Assembly (NCBI GenBank): GCA_002394635.1
Contig: DGUK01000026.1
Span: 18,765-82,764 of the forward strand
DNA: 64,000 bases
Source of the DNA: Faecalitalea sp. UBA4312
GTDB taxonomy: Bacteria > Bacillota_I > Bacilli_A > Erysipelotrichales > Erysipelotrichaceae
Direction: 5' to 3'
Below are positions 7,901 through 20,032 of this stretch, one piece after another. Both the position numbers and the translations under genes were made by a program. Within the stretch, counting starts at the first letter, position 1. Each line of letters starts with the position of its first letter. A model generated the notes under the pieces. It was given only the letters and a program-made list of their open reading frames with translations, was not told the DNA's origin and ran no database searches.

Positions 7901-8673
7901 AATGAACCTCCATAGCGCAGCCTTTCATATAATGCTGCATTTGTCATATTACGATATGGATTTACAAATAAAATCCCTAAGATTCCTAAGGTAAAGATAC
8001 TCAACATGTTCCATCCGAGAAAGGAAAGATCTAACACAAAGGCATTCCATTTTTGTCCCTTCATCAGCTGTCGGCTTTGAAAAAACGCCTCTTTTGCGGT
8101 CAATGTTGTATCCTCAGCCAGTAAATAAGGAATCATTCGATACTCATATGCTTTTACGATACCAGGTATCACCAACAGACAAGTCCATAGCAGGATATAA
8201 AGATCCCGGAAAAACAAAGTTTTCACATTTTCCTTGTAATTCATATCAAAACCGGATCCAATTTCACTAATCTGGGCCTTTCCATTCAGATTTCGTATAA
8301 AAAACCTTCGGATACCTACCTCGATCGGATTTATGATCAACGCTGTTAGTGCCATCACTACACTGCACGCCAACACAAAGAAAAGCACTGCTCCCACAGC
8401 AATGACAAGAACCAAAAAACCAGAAATGTTCCCAGGCTTGTCTGTGTCAATGATTTCCTGTTCTTCAAACTGTAGATTATCATCTACAGAAGTCATTTGT
8501 TCGACGGTTTGCCCGGAAGAGTCATCAAGTTCGGCAATAAAACGGAAAGTGCCACCACCAAACAGACCACCTGCTCCAATTATAATCAGAAGCAGACTGA
8601 TCAGGATCGTCTTCCAAAAATTATTTTTAAAAGACCGTCGTCCTTTTTCTTTAATTTCTTTTCTAGACCACAT
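7897..8673 (-). CDS. DUF975-family membrane protein
   Basis: 258 residues with about four to five membrane helices: one near residues 19-42, one at about 80-112 (VLVIAVGAVLFFVLACSVVM) and a C-terminal group (LYILLWTCLLVIPGIVKAY; MLSIFTLGILGILFVNPY). The YEYRMIPYLLAED and 'LMKGQKWNAFVLDLSFLGW' segments are the DUF975 hallmarks. Function is unknown for the family. It leads the operon, followed by the response regulator and kinase, an arrangement that suggests either a co-sensor or a target of the system. GAGGA is 6 nt before the ATG. An acidic, Ser/Thr-rich loop (about residues 50-75) is predicted to lie outside the membrane core. Confidence 0.8.
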   Translation of the reverse strand: MWSRKEIKEKGRRSFKNNFWKTILISLLLIIIGAGGLFGGGTFRFIAELDDSSGQTVEQMTSVDDNLQFEEQEIIDTDKPGNISGFLVLVIAVGAVLFFVLACSVVMALTALIINPIEVGIRRFFIRNLNGKAQISEIGSGFDMNYKENVKTLFFRDLYILLWTCLLVIPGIVKAYEYRMIPYLLAEDTTLTAKEAFFQSRQLMKGQKWNAFVLDLSFLGWNMLSIFTLGILGILFVNPYRNMTNAALYERLRYGGSL

Positions 8674-8694
8674 AGCTCATCCTCTTCTATACAT

Positions 8695-8738
8695 ATTATA
8701 GTCACAATCTCTCTTTAAGAACCTTAATATTTTCTTAA
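8695..8738 (-). promoter_or_regulatory. Promoter with three phased CTTAA half-sites before the two-component operon
   Basis: Minus-strand -10 TATAAT (8695-8700) with no consensus -35. Instead, CTTAA-like half-sites at 8713-8718, 8723-8727 and 8734-8738 (plus-strand reading) recur every 10-11 bp across the -35 region. This is the layout of OmpR-type activator sites and suggests autoregulation. Confidence 0.4.
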
Positions 8739-8742
8739 ACCA

Positions 8743-8781
8743 AAAAATACAGTCTGCTTTGCACAGGCAGACTGTATTTTT
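8743..8781 (-). terminator. Strong terminator after trkH
   Basis: Perfect 15-bp stem AAAAATACAGTCTGC/GCAGACTGTATTTTT with a 9-nt loop, one base after the trkH stop codon. It is symmetrical and can work on both strands. Confidence 0.92.
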
Positions 8782-8782
8782 C

Positions 8783-10318
8783 CTATACGCTATCCTCATC
8801 CATGAACTCATTCACAGAGTCTTCGTATTTATGCCGTAACTTATATTCCTTACCAACAAACGGTGCTATGAATATCAGAATCGGATAGATTTCCAAACGA
8901 CCTATCAACATTGCGATAGACAAAACCAGTTTTGATAACGTGGAAAAGGATCCAAAGTTTCCAAATGGTCCACACACACCAAATCCAGGTCCGATATTTC
9001 CGATGCACGCAAAGACCGCAGAAACGGTCGTTTCAAAGTCTTTTCCATCCAAAGATACGATCAATGTGATAATAGCTACCAAGAGCATAAAACAGCTGAA
9101 ATATCCTGTTACTTGATCCACAACACGCTTTGGAATGGCCTTCCCTTCAGAGGTTACAACCTGTACTTTATTCGGATGGATCGTCTTCTGCAGATCTAAA
9201 CGGATCTTTTTTACCAAGATGATCAAACGGCTGACTTTAATACCTCCACCGGTTGATCCTGCACAGGCTCCGACAACCATTAAAAGTAACAGAATAATTT
9301 TAGAAAAAGTCGGCCAAAGATCAAAATTAAACGATGAATAACCTGTTGTTGTTATGATACTGGCTACCTGGAACAATGAATAACGAAATGCCTGTACATA
9401 AGACCCATCATACAAAGGAGCGATATTCAACGCAATCATTGTGACGGAAGTCAATATAATAAGCAAGTAAACTCGGACCTCTTCCATTTTGAATGCTGTT
9501 TTGAACTCCTTGATCAGCATCAGGAAATAAAAGTTAAAGTTAATCCCGAACAAGATCATAAAGATGGAAATAACCATCTCATAATACGCATTGCCATATT
9601 GTCCAATTCCTTGGTTTGTAACACTGAATCCACCAGTTCCCGCTGTTCCGAATGTATTGCACAATGTATCAAACAGTGGCATCTTACCCACCAGCAAAAA
9701 CAGTATTTCTATAATGGTCAAGGCCATGTAAATAGAATATAAGATAAAGGAGCTCTTGCGTAATCTAGGGACCAGTTTATCAATGACAGGTCCTGGCGAT
9801 TCCGCCCTTAGCAGATGCATGGAATGATCGTTTGATTTAGGCAGGATAGCCAGTACAAACACAAGAATTCCCATACCTCCAACCCAGTGCGTAAAGCTTC
9901 GCCAGAACAACATACATCGCGGTAAAGACTCTACCTCAGGCAGGATGCTGGATCCTGTCGTTGTAAACCCGGATACTGTTTCAAAGAAACAGTCAATGAA
10001 TTTTGGAATTGTTCCTGAGATATAGAAAGGCAGGGCTCCGAAAACAGATACAACAAGCCAGCATAATCCTACTGCAATTAAACCATCCCGGGCAAAATAC
10101 TGTGCATGTTTCACCTTCAGGCGGCTTAACGGAAATCCCAATATCAAGCTGATTCCGATGACAAGCAGAAAACATAGCACATCATCTATTTCTTTATAAA
10201 TTAAACCGCAAATTACAGGAAGCAACATCAAACAGGCTAAAGCTATCAACACCATGCCCACAATATTTCCAATGACTTGCCAATTAAGCTTTTGAAACTC
10301 TCTTTTAAGCCAAAACAT
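8783..10318 (-). CDS. trkH: TrkH-type potassium uptake channel subunit
   Basis: 511 residues, the membrane subunit of a Trk K+ uptake system. The four-fold pore repeats are visible: the first selectivity-loop segment FFETVSGFTTTGSSIL, a second at FGTAGTGGFSV, a third at ITTTGYSSFNF and a fourth at IGNIGPGFGVCG. The motif LFWRSFTHWVGGMGILVF is the conserved TrkH helix after pore 1. The length fits TrkH rather than the shorter KtrB. Its start overlaps the trkA 3' end by 14 bp, so the channel and its gating subunit are co-translated. K+ uptake of this kind is regulated through TrkA by NAD(H)/ATP and in Firmicutes often by c-di-AMP; gdpP in this window degrades c-di-AMP. Confidence 0.92.
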   Translation of the reverse strand: MFWLKREFQKLNWQVIGNIVGMVLIALACLMLLPVICGLIYKEIDDVLCFLLVIGISLILGFPLSRLKVKHAQYFARDGLIAVGLCWLVVSVFGALPFYISGTIPKFIDCFFETVSGFTTTGSSILPEVESLPRCMLFWRSFTHWVGGMGILVFVLAILPKSNDHSMHLLRAESPGPVIDKLVPRLRKSSFILYSIYMALTIIEILFLLVGKMPLFDTLCNTFGTAGTGGFSVTNQGIGQYGNAYYEMVISIFMILFGINFNFYFLMLIKEFKTAFKMEEVRVYLLIILTSVTMIALNIAPLYDGSYVQAFRYSLFQVASIITTTGYSSFNFDLWPTFSKIILLLLMVVGACAGSTGGGIKVSRLIILVKKIRLDLQKTIHPNKVQVVTSEGKAIPKRVVDQVTGYFSCFMLLVAIITLIVSLDGKDFETTVSAVFACIGNIGPGFGVCGPFGNFGSFSTLSKLVLSIAMLIGRLEIYPILIFIAPFVGKEYKLRHKYEDSVNEFMDEDSV

Positions 10319-11663
10319 CGTTGATATCCCTCAACTTCCGTACCGCGCTGATTACAACCACTGTATCATCGACCTGAATGCGAGAATCCCCTGTAGCTAT
10401 AACCGAACCGTCCTTGTTGGAAATATAACCGATAATGATTCCTTTCCTGAAAACCAGGTCTTTTAAAGGAATGCCGATAAACTTGCAATTTGATCGAATA
10501 TGGAATTCCAACACTTCAACACGATCCTCAAACATAGTAACCATCGATTCAACATTACTGCCGACCGCATTCTGCATCGCACGTACATATTGAACGATAC
10601 GGTCTGCTGTAATGTTCTTAGGCGTGATGTAGTTTACCAGACCCACTTTTTCCATTAAGAATCCCAGGGAAACACGATTGATCTTTGGTAATACATGTTC
10701 GACCCCTTCACTGGATGCAAACATAGAAACAATGACGTTTTCTTCATCATTATCCGTTAAAGCGATAAAAGCATCCATTTCCGAAAGATTTTCACTGCGC
10801 AGGAAATCCTGATCCGTTCCATCCCCATGAATAATATTCGCTGTCGGGAATAAGCTGGCCAGATCTTGGCATTTCTTTGCGTTTTGTTCAATGATCTTGA
10901 CCTGTATTCCCATCCCCAGCATCATATGCGTCAAATAGTACGTAATACGACCACCACCGATGATCATTATCTCATTAAATTCACGATACTGACTGACGCC
11001 TGTGGCAATCAGGAATTTTTCAACATCTTGTGTAGTTCCGATAATAGAGATACGGTCTCCTTCTTTAACTATATCGATACCACTGGGAATCAAAACCTGT
11101 TCATCACGAACAATAGCACAAACCAGAATATCCTGTTTATATTGGGATGAAATTTTCTGGACTGTTTGATTTACCAGAGGGTTATTCTCACGTACGATGA
11201 TTTCAGCCAGCTCCACGCGCCCTTTCAGAAAGGTGGAAACTTTGACCCGGTTTGAGAATCGAATCGAACGTACAATTTCCCGAGCCGCTGCTCGCTCCGG
11301 ATTAATACTCATGCTTAATCCAAGTTCATCTCTTAATAAACGTGCAGCCGGAACATACTCCGGATTTCGTATACGGGCAATCGTATTCGAGCTACCCAGT
11401 TTTTTTGCCACCAAACATGACATGATGTTCACTTCATCATTACTGGTCGCTGCAATCAAAATATCGGTATCTTCTACGCCGGCTGCCCGCAATATATCCG
11501 GTGCTGCCCCACTTCCGTTGATACATACAACATCCAGTTGATTACTGGCTTTTTCAAGAACACTGGCATTATTATCAATTAATGAAACGTCATGCCCTTC
11601 TTTATCCAATTGTGCAGCTAAGGCAAATCCAACCTTGCCGCCACCTACAATAATGATATTCAT
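10305..11663 (-). CDS. trkA: TrkA regulatory subunit of the K+ uptake system
   Basis: 452 residues with the duplicated RCK_N-RCK_C layout of full-length TrkA. The first Rossmann motif is IIIVGGGKVGFALAAQL (residues 2-18) and the second is EIMIIGGGRITYYLTHMML near residue 230. The two RCK_C domains end near residues 220 and 450 (GDRISIIGTTQDVEKF and DDTVVVISAVRKLRDI). It binds nucleotide and gates TrkH on the cytoplasmic face. GGAGG stands 7 nt before the ATG. The second repeat is GGGRIT rather than GxGxxG, which may weaken its nucleotide binding (inference). Confidence 0.93.
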   Translation of the reverse strand: MNIIIVGGGKVGFALAAQLDKEGHDVSLIDNNASVLEKASNQLDVVCINGSGAAPDILRAAGVEDTDILIAATSNDEVNIMSCLVAKKLGSSNTIARIRNPEYVPAARLLRDELGLSMSINPERAAAREIVRSIRFSNRVKVSTFLKGRVELAEIIVRENNPLVNQTVQKISSQYKQDILVCAIVRDEQVLIPSGIDIVKEGDRISIIGTTQDVEKFLIATGVSQYREFNEIMIIGGGRITYYLTHMMLGMGIQVKIIEQNAKKCQDLASLFPTANIIHGDGTDQDFLRSENLSEMDAFIALTDNDEENVIVSMFASSEGVEHVLPKINRVSLGFLMEKVGLVNYITPKNITADRIVQYVRAMQNAVGSNVESMVTMFEDRVEVLEFHIRSNCKFIGIPLKDLVFRKGIIIGYISNKDGSVIATGDSRIQVDDTVVVISAVRKLRDINDVLA

Positions 11664-11851
11664 AATATCCTCCGCATTTCACAGCTATATCACTATAAAA
11701 GCTATTATACACCATAATGAAAAATAAAGTACATTTTCCTATTGAAATCACCTTAGTTAGATAATTCTTACTATTTTATAGGCATATCTCTACCTTCTTT
11801 TTTAAATCCAAAGTAAAATAGAAACATAGAATTATAAAGGAGGAAATATTC

Positions 11852-12007
11852 ATGAAATATGTATGTGATGTATGTGGATGGGAATATGATGAAGCCTTAG
11901 GTGATCCGGATAACGGAATTGCTCCAGGAACCAAGTTTGAAGACCTGCCGGCCGACTTTGAATGTCCATTATGCGGAGCCGGAAAAGACGATTTCTCAGC
12001 AGCATAG
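11852..12007 (+). CDS. Rubredoxin, 51 aa
   Basis: A small one-iron electron carrier. The two Cys pairs are CDVCG (Cys5, Cys8) and CPLCG (near residues 38-41), the standard CxxCG rubredoxin ligands, with the typical middle [28 protein letters not shown] is 9 nt upstream of the ATG. It is monocistronic and followed by its own terminator. Rubredoxins in anaerobes pass electrons to oxygen- or peroxide-scavenging enzymes (rubrerythrin, rubredoxin:oxygen oxidoreductase). No such partner is adjacent here. Confidence 0.96.
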   Translation: MKYVCDVCGWEYDEALGDPDNGIAPGTKFEDLPADFECPLCGAGKDDFSAA

Positions 12008-12017
12008 TATAAAACCT

Positions 12018-12041
12018 GGCACATAACTATGTGCCTTTTTT
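12018..12041 (+). terminator. Terminator after rubredoxin
   Basis: GGCACATA/TATGTGCC stem followed by a T-run. Confidence 0.85.
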
Positions 12042-12056
12042 ATATTCTAATAGAAA

Positions 12057-12083
12057 ACAAAAAAACCCTTTATACAAAGGGTT
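12057..12083 (-). terminator. Terminator after tRNA-Glu
   Basis: AACCCTTT/AAAGGGTT arms, with the A-run at 12059-12065 giving a T-run on the minus strand. Confidence 0.8.
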
Positions 12084-12092
12084 ATGAGCTTA

Positions 12093-12167
12093 TGGTAGCG
12101 CGTACGGGATTTGAACCCGTGATACAGCCTTGAGAGGGCTGTGGCTTAACCGCTTGCCGAACGCGCC
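12093..12167 (-). tRNA. tRNA-Glu (CTC), CCA encoded
   Basis: Read on the minus strand, GGCGCGT pairs with ACGCGCT, followed by A and encoded CCA. The anticodon stem-loop CAGCC-CTCTCAA-GGCTG gives anticodon CTC. The D-arm GGCAAGCGGTTAAGCC and T-loop TTCAAAT fit Firmicute tRNA-Glu. A GAG-reading tRNA in addition to a presumed UUC isoacceptor elsewhere is common. Confidence 0.93.
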
Positions 12168-12215
12168 GTTTGCTCAATTATTTTATCATATCCTTTTTTG
12201 AATATCCACTATTAT

Positions 12216-13682
12216 TTAATCATTGTAAAATCCTAAATAACGGATAATTTTATACGACGCATAAATATGAAAGACCGTATCCGCATCCAATGTTGTCAAC
12301 CCAGAAATCTCACCAATTTGTTTTAAACGGTAATTCAAGGTATTGCGATGAAGAAAAAGTTCTGCGGCCGCTTCTTTAGCATTCAGGTTTTTTTCTATGT
12401 ATACCTCCAATGTTTTCAATAAATGCGTATTCCTTGACATATCATAATCAAACAGCTTTTGTATACCTGGATGAATGTATTCTTTTACCAGTTCCTCCGG
12501 CGCTGTATCGATAATCTGATAAAACAAGGTTTGTTTATAATTCATGATCGGAGGGTCCATAGGAATCTTTTCCAGGATCCGGCAGCCGATTTCTGCTTGT
12601 TTGTAAGCTTGTGGTAAAAGATATATATTATCCAGACTCTTTGAAATTCCAATGCTCCGTATTGAATTCATCAGATCCGACTGTGTAACCTGCTCATATA
12701 AAACCCTCAGCTCATCCTCTGTCAATACGATTGTTAAGCCATTTCCGTATTCCACAACATAACAATCATCCATCATCTCATGTAGCTGACGCCGTATATA
12801 TAAACGGTACGGTAACGCCTGTTTCTTTAAATATATGCAGACACAGTACATATGTTGATTCCATTTATTGACTCTTAAGCCTCGGACATAGTTTCCCTCC
12901 AGCAAACTGCGAAGCATGCTCTCATATAGATTGTTAAAAAGATAGGAATACTGATCCATACTTTTTACGATTGATACCAGATTGTCTCCGATTCTTGACA
13001 GATAGCGGAAATGATACGGATCAAATCCTTTCATATTATCCAGCATGATCAAATATCCTACAGGATGCTGTTGGGATGTCAGTATCGCTACCAACTCATT
13101 TTCTTTCTTTTTCCTGGTGATAATAAAAGTATTGGTATCCTGTATAGATTCTATGCTCAACAGTTTTTTTTCCAGTTCCTGGATAAACATCGGAGAACAT
13201 TGTTTTCTCTGGATTGCTGCATTCCAAGAAGAATCAATAATGGATATTTGTTTGGAAGATGCTATGATCCGATACTCATTATCAACAAAAATCAAAGGAC
13301 GTTTAAGGAAAGAGGAGGCTTTCTCTATCATTTGCTCCATATCCATTGTTTCATGATCAGTTGTCAATATCTCCTGAAATGTCGCTTCCAGTTTCTGATC
13401 CTGCATAAACGCATTGGTCACAACATTCAGACATTCCGACATATGCGTCATATCAACCAGAAACACCGATGCATCCTTCTGGATACTGGCTGGTTTTGAC
13501 ATGCACAGCATTGTAATATCCTCTTTAATATGTGAAGCAACCCCTATATATAAACAATGTGAGGAGCTTGCATCTTCATTGACCAGGAATTCAAAATTTT
13601 CTAAATTATGTTTTTTCCCGCTCTGCAGCACAGTACCCAGTTTTTTATTTTCCAGAAAATCAAATAATTCATTATTATGCAT
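12216..13682 (-). CDS. PucR/CdaR-type transcriptional regulator
   Basis: 488 residues. The C-terminal end has the PucR helix-turn-helix: LETLEVYIEKNLNAKEAAAELFLHRNTLNYRLKQI, with the family's 'HRNTLNYRL' recognition helix. The preceding part (about 290-400) resembles the GGDEF-like PucR linker. The N-terminal half is a putative ligand-sensing region without a motif I can name. Such regulators control purine, sugar-acid or amino-acid catabolism, usually for adjacent genes, but here only tRNA and ATP-synthase genes are nearby, so the target is unknown. No good Shine-Dalgarno is seen before the ATG, and TATAAA lies only 3 nt upstream. Confidence 0.82.
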   Translation of the reverse strand: MHNNELFDFLENKKLGTVLQSGKKHNLENFEFLVNEDASSSHCLYIGVASHIKEDITMLCMSKPASIQKDASVFLVDMTHMSECLNVVTNAFMQDQKLEATFQEILTTDHETMDMEQMIEKASSFLKRPLIFVDNEYRIIASSKQISIIDSSWNAAIQRKQCSPMFIQELEKKLLSIESIQDTNTFIITRKKKENELVAILTSQQHPVGYLIMLDNMKGFDPYHFRYLSRIGDNLVSIVKSMDQYSYLFNNLYESMLRSLLEGNYVRGLRVNKWNQHMYCVCIYLKKQALPYRLYIRRQLHEMMDDCYVVEYGNGLTIVLTEDELRVLYEQVTQSDLMNSIRSIGISKSLDNIYLLPQAYKQAEIGCRILEKIPMDPPIMNYKQTLFYQIIDTAPEELVKEYIHPGIQKLFDYDMSRNTHLLKTLEVYIEKNLNAKEAAAELFLHRNTLNYRLKQIGEISGLTTLDADTVFHIYASYKIIRYLGFYND

Positions 13683-13747
13683 ATATTTATACCTGTTTTA
13701 ATTGTGCACTCTGCATTGAAATTTGTCAAAACTTTGTTCTTGATTTA

Positions 13748-13781
13748 TAAAAAAGAAGACACCAATTTCTTAGTGTCCTCG
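13748..13781 (-). terminator. Terminator of the ATP synthase operon
   Basis: GAAGACAC/GTGTCCTC arms with a T-run on the minus strand, about 32 bp after the atpC stop codon. Confidence 0.75.
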
Positions 13782-13813
13782 TTGATCAACAAGTCATTTA
13801 CTTTTATGACATT

Positions 13814-14203
13814 CTATTTTCCATATACATTGATACGGGTGATAGCTCTTTGTAAAGCCAAGTTGGCCCGACGCATGTTAGTATCCGCATCTTTTTTCTC
13901 AATACGTTCCTTTGCCCTTTTGTATGCTGCCTGTGCTCTTTCGATATCGATTTCACCTTTTCCTTCAACTGCATCCGTTAAGATCAATACATTTTTGTTT
14001 TCCATTTTAAGAAAACCGCCAGACAGAGCATATTCATCGATTTGTGAAGTATGACCTATCAGCATAGGACAAGGGACCAGAGCAGCAAAGATAGGCGTAT
14101 GATTTGGTAAAAGTGTAATTTCACCTTCCACAGTTTTTACATGAATACTCTCGATATCTTTATCCATATACACTTCCCTGGGGGTCACAATCTTAATATG
14201 CAT
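13814..14203 (-). CDS. atpC: F1 ATP synthase epsilon subunit
   Basis: 129 residues, the central-stalk epsilon subunit that couples rotation and inhibits ATP hydrolysis. The N-terminal beta-sandwich shows IKIVTPREVYMDKDIESI and GEITLLPNHTPIFAAL. The C-terminal two-helix hairpin is ERAQAAYKRAKERIE...RANLALQRAITRINVYGK. GGGGA lies ahead of the ATG at the end of atpD. It is the last gene of the operon. Confidence 0.95.
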   Translation of the reverse strand: MHIKIVTPREVYMDKDIESIHVKTVEGEITLLPNHTPIFAALVPCPMLIGHTSQIDEYALSGGFLKMENKNVLILTDAVEGKGEIDIERAQAAYKRAKERIEKKDADTNMRRANLALQRAITRINVYGK

Positions 14204-14205
14204 GA

Positions 14206-15624
<1,419 letters not shown>

Positions 15625-16473
15625 TTACGTTAATGCGTTCGCACCACCGACAATATCAATGATTTCGTTGGTGATAGCTGCCTGTCTGGCCTGATTGTAT
15701 GCCAACAGCAATTCTTCTTTTAATTCGTCCGCATTATCTGTAGCAGCTTCCATCGCCATACGGCGGCTGGCCTGCTCACTCGTTTTACTTTCTAAATAGC
15801 GCGTATATACAATTGATTTGATTGCCATCGGTACAATAATGGCAAGCAATTCGGATTCCTGTGGTTCATAATCCGTAATTGCATTGGTACCGATTTCCTG
15901 ATCGTCTTCCCTCAATGTTACTGGAACAATGGTTTCCATGATCGGCTGGAATGTCAATGTGTTCTTATAATGTGTATACATCACCTGGATCCGCGATATT
16001 TCTCCTTGTTCAAACAGACGTAAAGCCTTTTCAAGAACAGAAGAAAACTCCTGGTAGGCAATATCATTATTCAGATTCATCAATTCCGTCTCTATCGAAA
16101 TATCACGAGCACGGGCCCATGAACATCCTTTGAAACCAATCATGACAACATGGTCATTTTCATGAATCTTATCCTTCAAGATCCGGAACACATTCGCATT
16201 ATACGATCCACACATTCCCATATCGCTGGTAAAAACAATCAGAAAAGCCGGTTTCCCTTCATTTTCATTTAAATAAACAGAATCGGATTCATTGTTCTTC
16301 AGAGCAAAGTTCAACAATTGCTCAAAGGCAATCGCGTACTCCTTGTTGTTGTCCATAAGCCGGCGCTGTTTTGTCAGTTCCGTACTGGCAATCAGCTGCA
16401 TGACCCGTGTAATCTTGGACGTAGATTCCACTGAACGGATACGATTCTTTATAGCTTGTCTGCTTTGTGCCAT
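15625..16473 (-). CDS. atpG: F1 ATP synthase gamma subunit
   Basis: 282 residues, the rotating central shaft. The N-terminal coiled coil (RQAIKNRIRSVESTSKITRVMQLIAS) and C-terminal coiled coil (ASRRMAMEAATDNADELKEELLLAYNQARQAAITNEIIDIVGGANAL) carry the family signature at the very C-terminus. The Rossmann-like middle begins at AFLIVFTSDMGMCGSYN. It starts 2 bp after the atpA stop codon. Confidence 0.97.
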   Translation of the reverse strand: MAQSRQAIKNRIRSVESTSKITRVMQLIASTELTKQRRLMDNNKEYAIAFEQLLNFALKNNESDSVYLNENEGKPAFLIVFTSDMGMCGSYNANVFRILKDKIHENDHVVMIGFKGCSWARARDISIETELMNLNNDIAYQEFSSVLEKALRLFEQGEISRIQVMYTHYKNTLTFQPIMETIVPVTLREDDQEIGTNAITDYEPQESELLAIIVPMAIKSIVYTRYLESKTSEQASRRMAMEAATDNADELKEELLLAYNQARQAAITNEIIDIVGGANALT

Positions 16474-16475
16474 TT

Positions 16476-17996
16476 TTAAGCACCTTCAGACATTGTAAAT
16501 ACTTTCAGATAGGCTTCAATTGCAGTACGCATCTGTTGCTCCAGACTTTCATCCAGAGCTTTTTCTGTTTCTATGCGATCAAATACATTCGGATATTCAG
16601 AATGGACATAATTCATTAATCCTTCTTCAAATGCATTGACCTGTTCCACTTCCACATTTTCCAGATATTTATGCTTAGCCGCATACAAAGACAATACCTG
16701 CTCAGCTACAGACATCGGTTTATATTGATGCTGTATCAGCAGTCTTTCCAGACGGGCACCATGATCTAGAATGGATTTGGTTGTCGCATCCAGATCAGAT
16801 CCGAATTTAGAGAATGCTTCCATTTCATGGTATTGTGCCAGTTCCAGTTTCAATGAATTGGATACTTGTTTCATGGCTTTCACCTGGGCGGCTGAACCTA
16901 CACGGCTAACGCTCAGGCCGCTGTCTACACTCGGTCGAATACCGGCATTAAACATATCTGTATTCAAAAATATCTGTCCATCGGTAATAGAAATTACGTT
17001 GGTTGGAATATATGCTGCAATATCGCCGGCCTGCGTTTCAATAATCGGCAAAGCCGTTAATGATCCACCACCGTATTCCGGACTCAGACGGGCTGCACGC
17101 TCCAATAAACGGGAATGTAAATAGAAAACATCCCCAGGATATGCCTCTCGTCCCGGCGGACGACGAAGCAGTAAGGACATGGTACGATAAGCCACTGCGT
17201 GTTTGCTGAGGTCATCATAAATGATCAGAACATCCTGTCCTTGCTCCATCCACTCTTCACCCATCGCACATCCGGCATATGGAGCCAGATACTGCAACGG
17301 AGCCGAATCACTGGCTGTAGATACAACGATCGTTGTATATTCCATAGCGCCGGCTTGCTTTAACTTTTCAACAATTTGTGCAACCGTACTGGCTTTCTGC
17401 CCGATGGCCACATAAATACATTTTACATTTGTATCTTTCTGATTCAAGATCGTATCAATTGCTATGGCTGTCTTTCCGGTTTGACGATCCCCGATAATAA
17501 GCTCACGTTGACCGCGACCAATAGGAATCATGGAATCCAGTACTTTTAAACCGGTCTGTAAAGGAACCGATACACTTTTACGGGTCATAACCCCCGGTGC
17601 CACTCGTTCAACCGGTCGTGTTTTCGTGCTCTCCACCGGACCTTGTCCATCAATTGGTTGTCCTAACGCATTCAATACACGTCCAAGCATACAGTCTCCG
17701 ACCGGAACTTCTACAATGTGGCCTGTCCGTTTAACCGGGTCTCCTTCTTTGATGTCCGGATTATCCCCCAGCAATACAACACCGACATGTTCCTGTTCCA
17801 GGTTCATGACCATTCCATATACATCATGAGGGAACAATAACAGTTCACTCATCATCGCATTTCGTAAACCATATACAATCGAGATACCATCACCAATGCT
17901 GATGACTGTACCACTTTCTGTCAATTCTAGATCCTGGTCGATATTTTGAATTTGGGCTTTAATCAATTTACTGATTTCTGCTGGATTTAAACTCAT
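16476..17996 (-). CDS. atpA: F1 ATP synthase alpha subunit
   Basis: 506 residues, the non-catalytic nucleotide-binding subunit. Walker A is GDRQTGKTA ([15 protein letters not shown]), Walker B is [13 protein letters not shown], and the family signature [22 protein letters not shown] is present. The N-terminal [16 protein letters not shown] domain is normal. All key residues seem intact. Confidence 0.98.
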   Translation of the reverse strand: MSLNPAEISKLIKAQIQNIDQDLELTESGTVISIGDGISIVYGLRNAMMSELLLFPHDVYGMVMNLEQEHVGVVLLGDNPDIKEGDPVKRTGHIVEVPVGDCMLGRVLNALGQPIDGQGPVESTKTRPVERVAPGVMTRKSVSVPLQTGLKVLDSMIPIGRGQRELIIGDRQTGKTAIAIDTILNQKDTNVKCIYVAIGQKASTVAQIVEKLKQAGAMEYTTIVVSTASDSAPLQYLAPYAGCAMGEEWMEQGQDVLIIYDDLSKHAVAYRTMSLLLRRPPGREAYPGDVFYLHSRLLERAARLSPEYGGGSLTALPIIETQAGDIAAYIPTNVISITDGQIFLNTDMFNAGIRPSVDSGLSVSRVGSAAQVKAMKQVSNSLKLELAQYHEMEAFSKFGSDLDATTKSILDHGARLERLLIQHQYKPMSVAEQVLSLYAAKHKYLENVEVEQVNAFEEGLMNYVHSEYPNVFDRIETEKALDESLEQQMRTAIEAYLKVFTMSEGA

Positions 17997-18009
17997 AGTA
18001 TCACCTTTC

Positions 18010-18540
18010 CTATCCGCGTTTCATTCGTTCTTTCATCGCTTCCGCTCTTGATACAATCGTATTATCGAGAACGAATTGACTCGTTTGCACGCGTAAGCCT
18101 GCAATCAGACTCTTGTCTGTATTTATTAACAATTCCACGTTTTTCTTTAATTTCTGTGTCAATAAAGCCTTTAAAGCTTTCATCTGCTGTTCATCCAATT
18201 CACTGGCTGAAGTCACGTTTACCACTTCAATCTGATGGTCTTTATAATAGTACTCACGATAGGCCAGAAATATTTCCGGTATATACGCACTGACATCATG
18301 CATGACCAAGACCTGGTTAAAGCGATAAATCAAGGGATCCAGTTCCTGTTTAAATACAGTATCCAGAACCTCTTGCTTCTTCACCCGTGTCACCTTTGGA
18401 TGTTTCAAAAACTGCACCAGTTCCGGATTCGATTTCCAGATACCAGCCAGTTCCTCCAGCCGATCCATCACTTCTTCTGACTGATCGTTTGTCTGCGCAA
18501 TTTCATATAGTGCCTGACTATAAGGGGAAACATCTACCAT
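18010..18540 (-). CDS. atpH: F1 ATP synthase delta subunit
   Basis: 176 residues, the peripheral-stalk connector (OSCP homologue). The N-terminal six-helix domain begins [13 protein letters not shown], and the C-terminal [23 protein letters not shown] and [18 protein letters not shown] match the family. The start overlaps atpF by 7 bp. Confidence 0.93.
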   Translation of the reverse strand: MVDVSPYSQALYEIAQTNDQSEEVMDRLEELAGIWKSNPELVQFLKHPKVTRVKKQEVLDTVFKQELDPLIYRFNQVLVMHDVSAYIPEIFLAYREYYYKDHQIEVVNVTSASELDEQQMKALKALLTQKLKKNVELLINTDKSLIAGLRVQTSQFVLDNTIVSRAEAMKERMKRG

Positions 18541-19049
18541 TGCTGATCCCCTGCCTGTTGAATAAAGTCATCCACAAATTTTTTCTGGATTTCTTCATCC
18601 ATTTCTTTTTCAATCAGTTTTTTCGCCGCTTCCATCGCTACATCGCTGATTGCATCGCGCATATCCTGCTGCGCTTTCCGGCGATCACGCTGAATCTCTT
18701 CCTGCGCTCTTTCCTTGATGCGGGATGCTTCATTCTCGGCCTGCTCGATAATCTGGCGTTTTTGCTGATTTGCATTGACACGTGCTGTTTCAATGATCGC
18801 ATGAGCATCTTTGCCGGCATCCTTCATCTTCTCATCATACTTTTCTTTTTCTGCTAAAGCAGCTGCTTTTAACTGCTCAGAAGAATCAATATTTTCCTGA
18901 ATTAAATCCTGTCTTTTCTGGATAAAACCCAGGATCTTATCCCAGAAAAAGTGTTTCGCAAACAAAATAATCAAGCCAGTAGAAATCAACACCATGACAA
19001 CATCCTGCAAAGAAATACGCAGATAATTCGCAACGTTAAAATCTACCAT
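18534..19049 (-). CDS. atpF: F0 ATP synthase b subunit
   Basis: 171 residues. One N-terminal membrane helix (DVVMVLISTGLIILFAKHFFW) is followed by a long charged coiled coil that forms the peripheral stalk. Strong SD-like purines lie before the ATG, 12 bp after atpE. Confidence 0.93.
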   Translation of the reverse strand: MVDFNVANYLRISLQDVVMVLISTGLIILFAKHFFWDKILGFIQKRQDLIQENIDSSEQLKAAALAEKEKYDEKMKDAGKDAHAIIETARVNANQQKRQIIEQAENEASRIKERAQEEIQRDRRKAQQDMRDAISDVAMEAAKKLIEKEMDEEIQKKFVDDFIQQAGDQQW

Positions 19050-19061
19050 GTTCGTTTCCTC

Positions 19062-20024
<963 letters not shown>

Positions 20025-20032
<8 letters not shown>

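Noticed and set aside
13011..13499. 162-codon plus-strand frame inside the PucR gene
   Set aside because: No SD, biased composition (Phe, Ile, His) typical of an antisense shadow.
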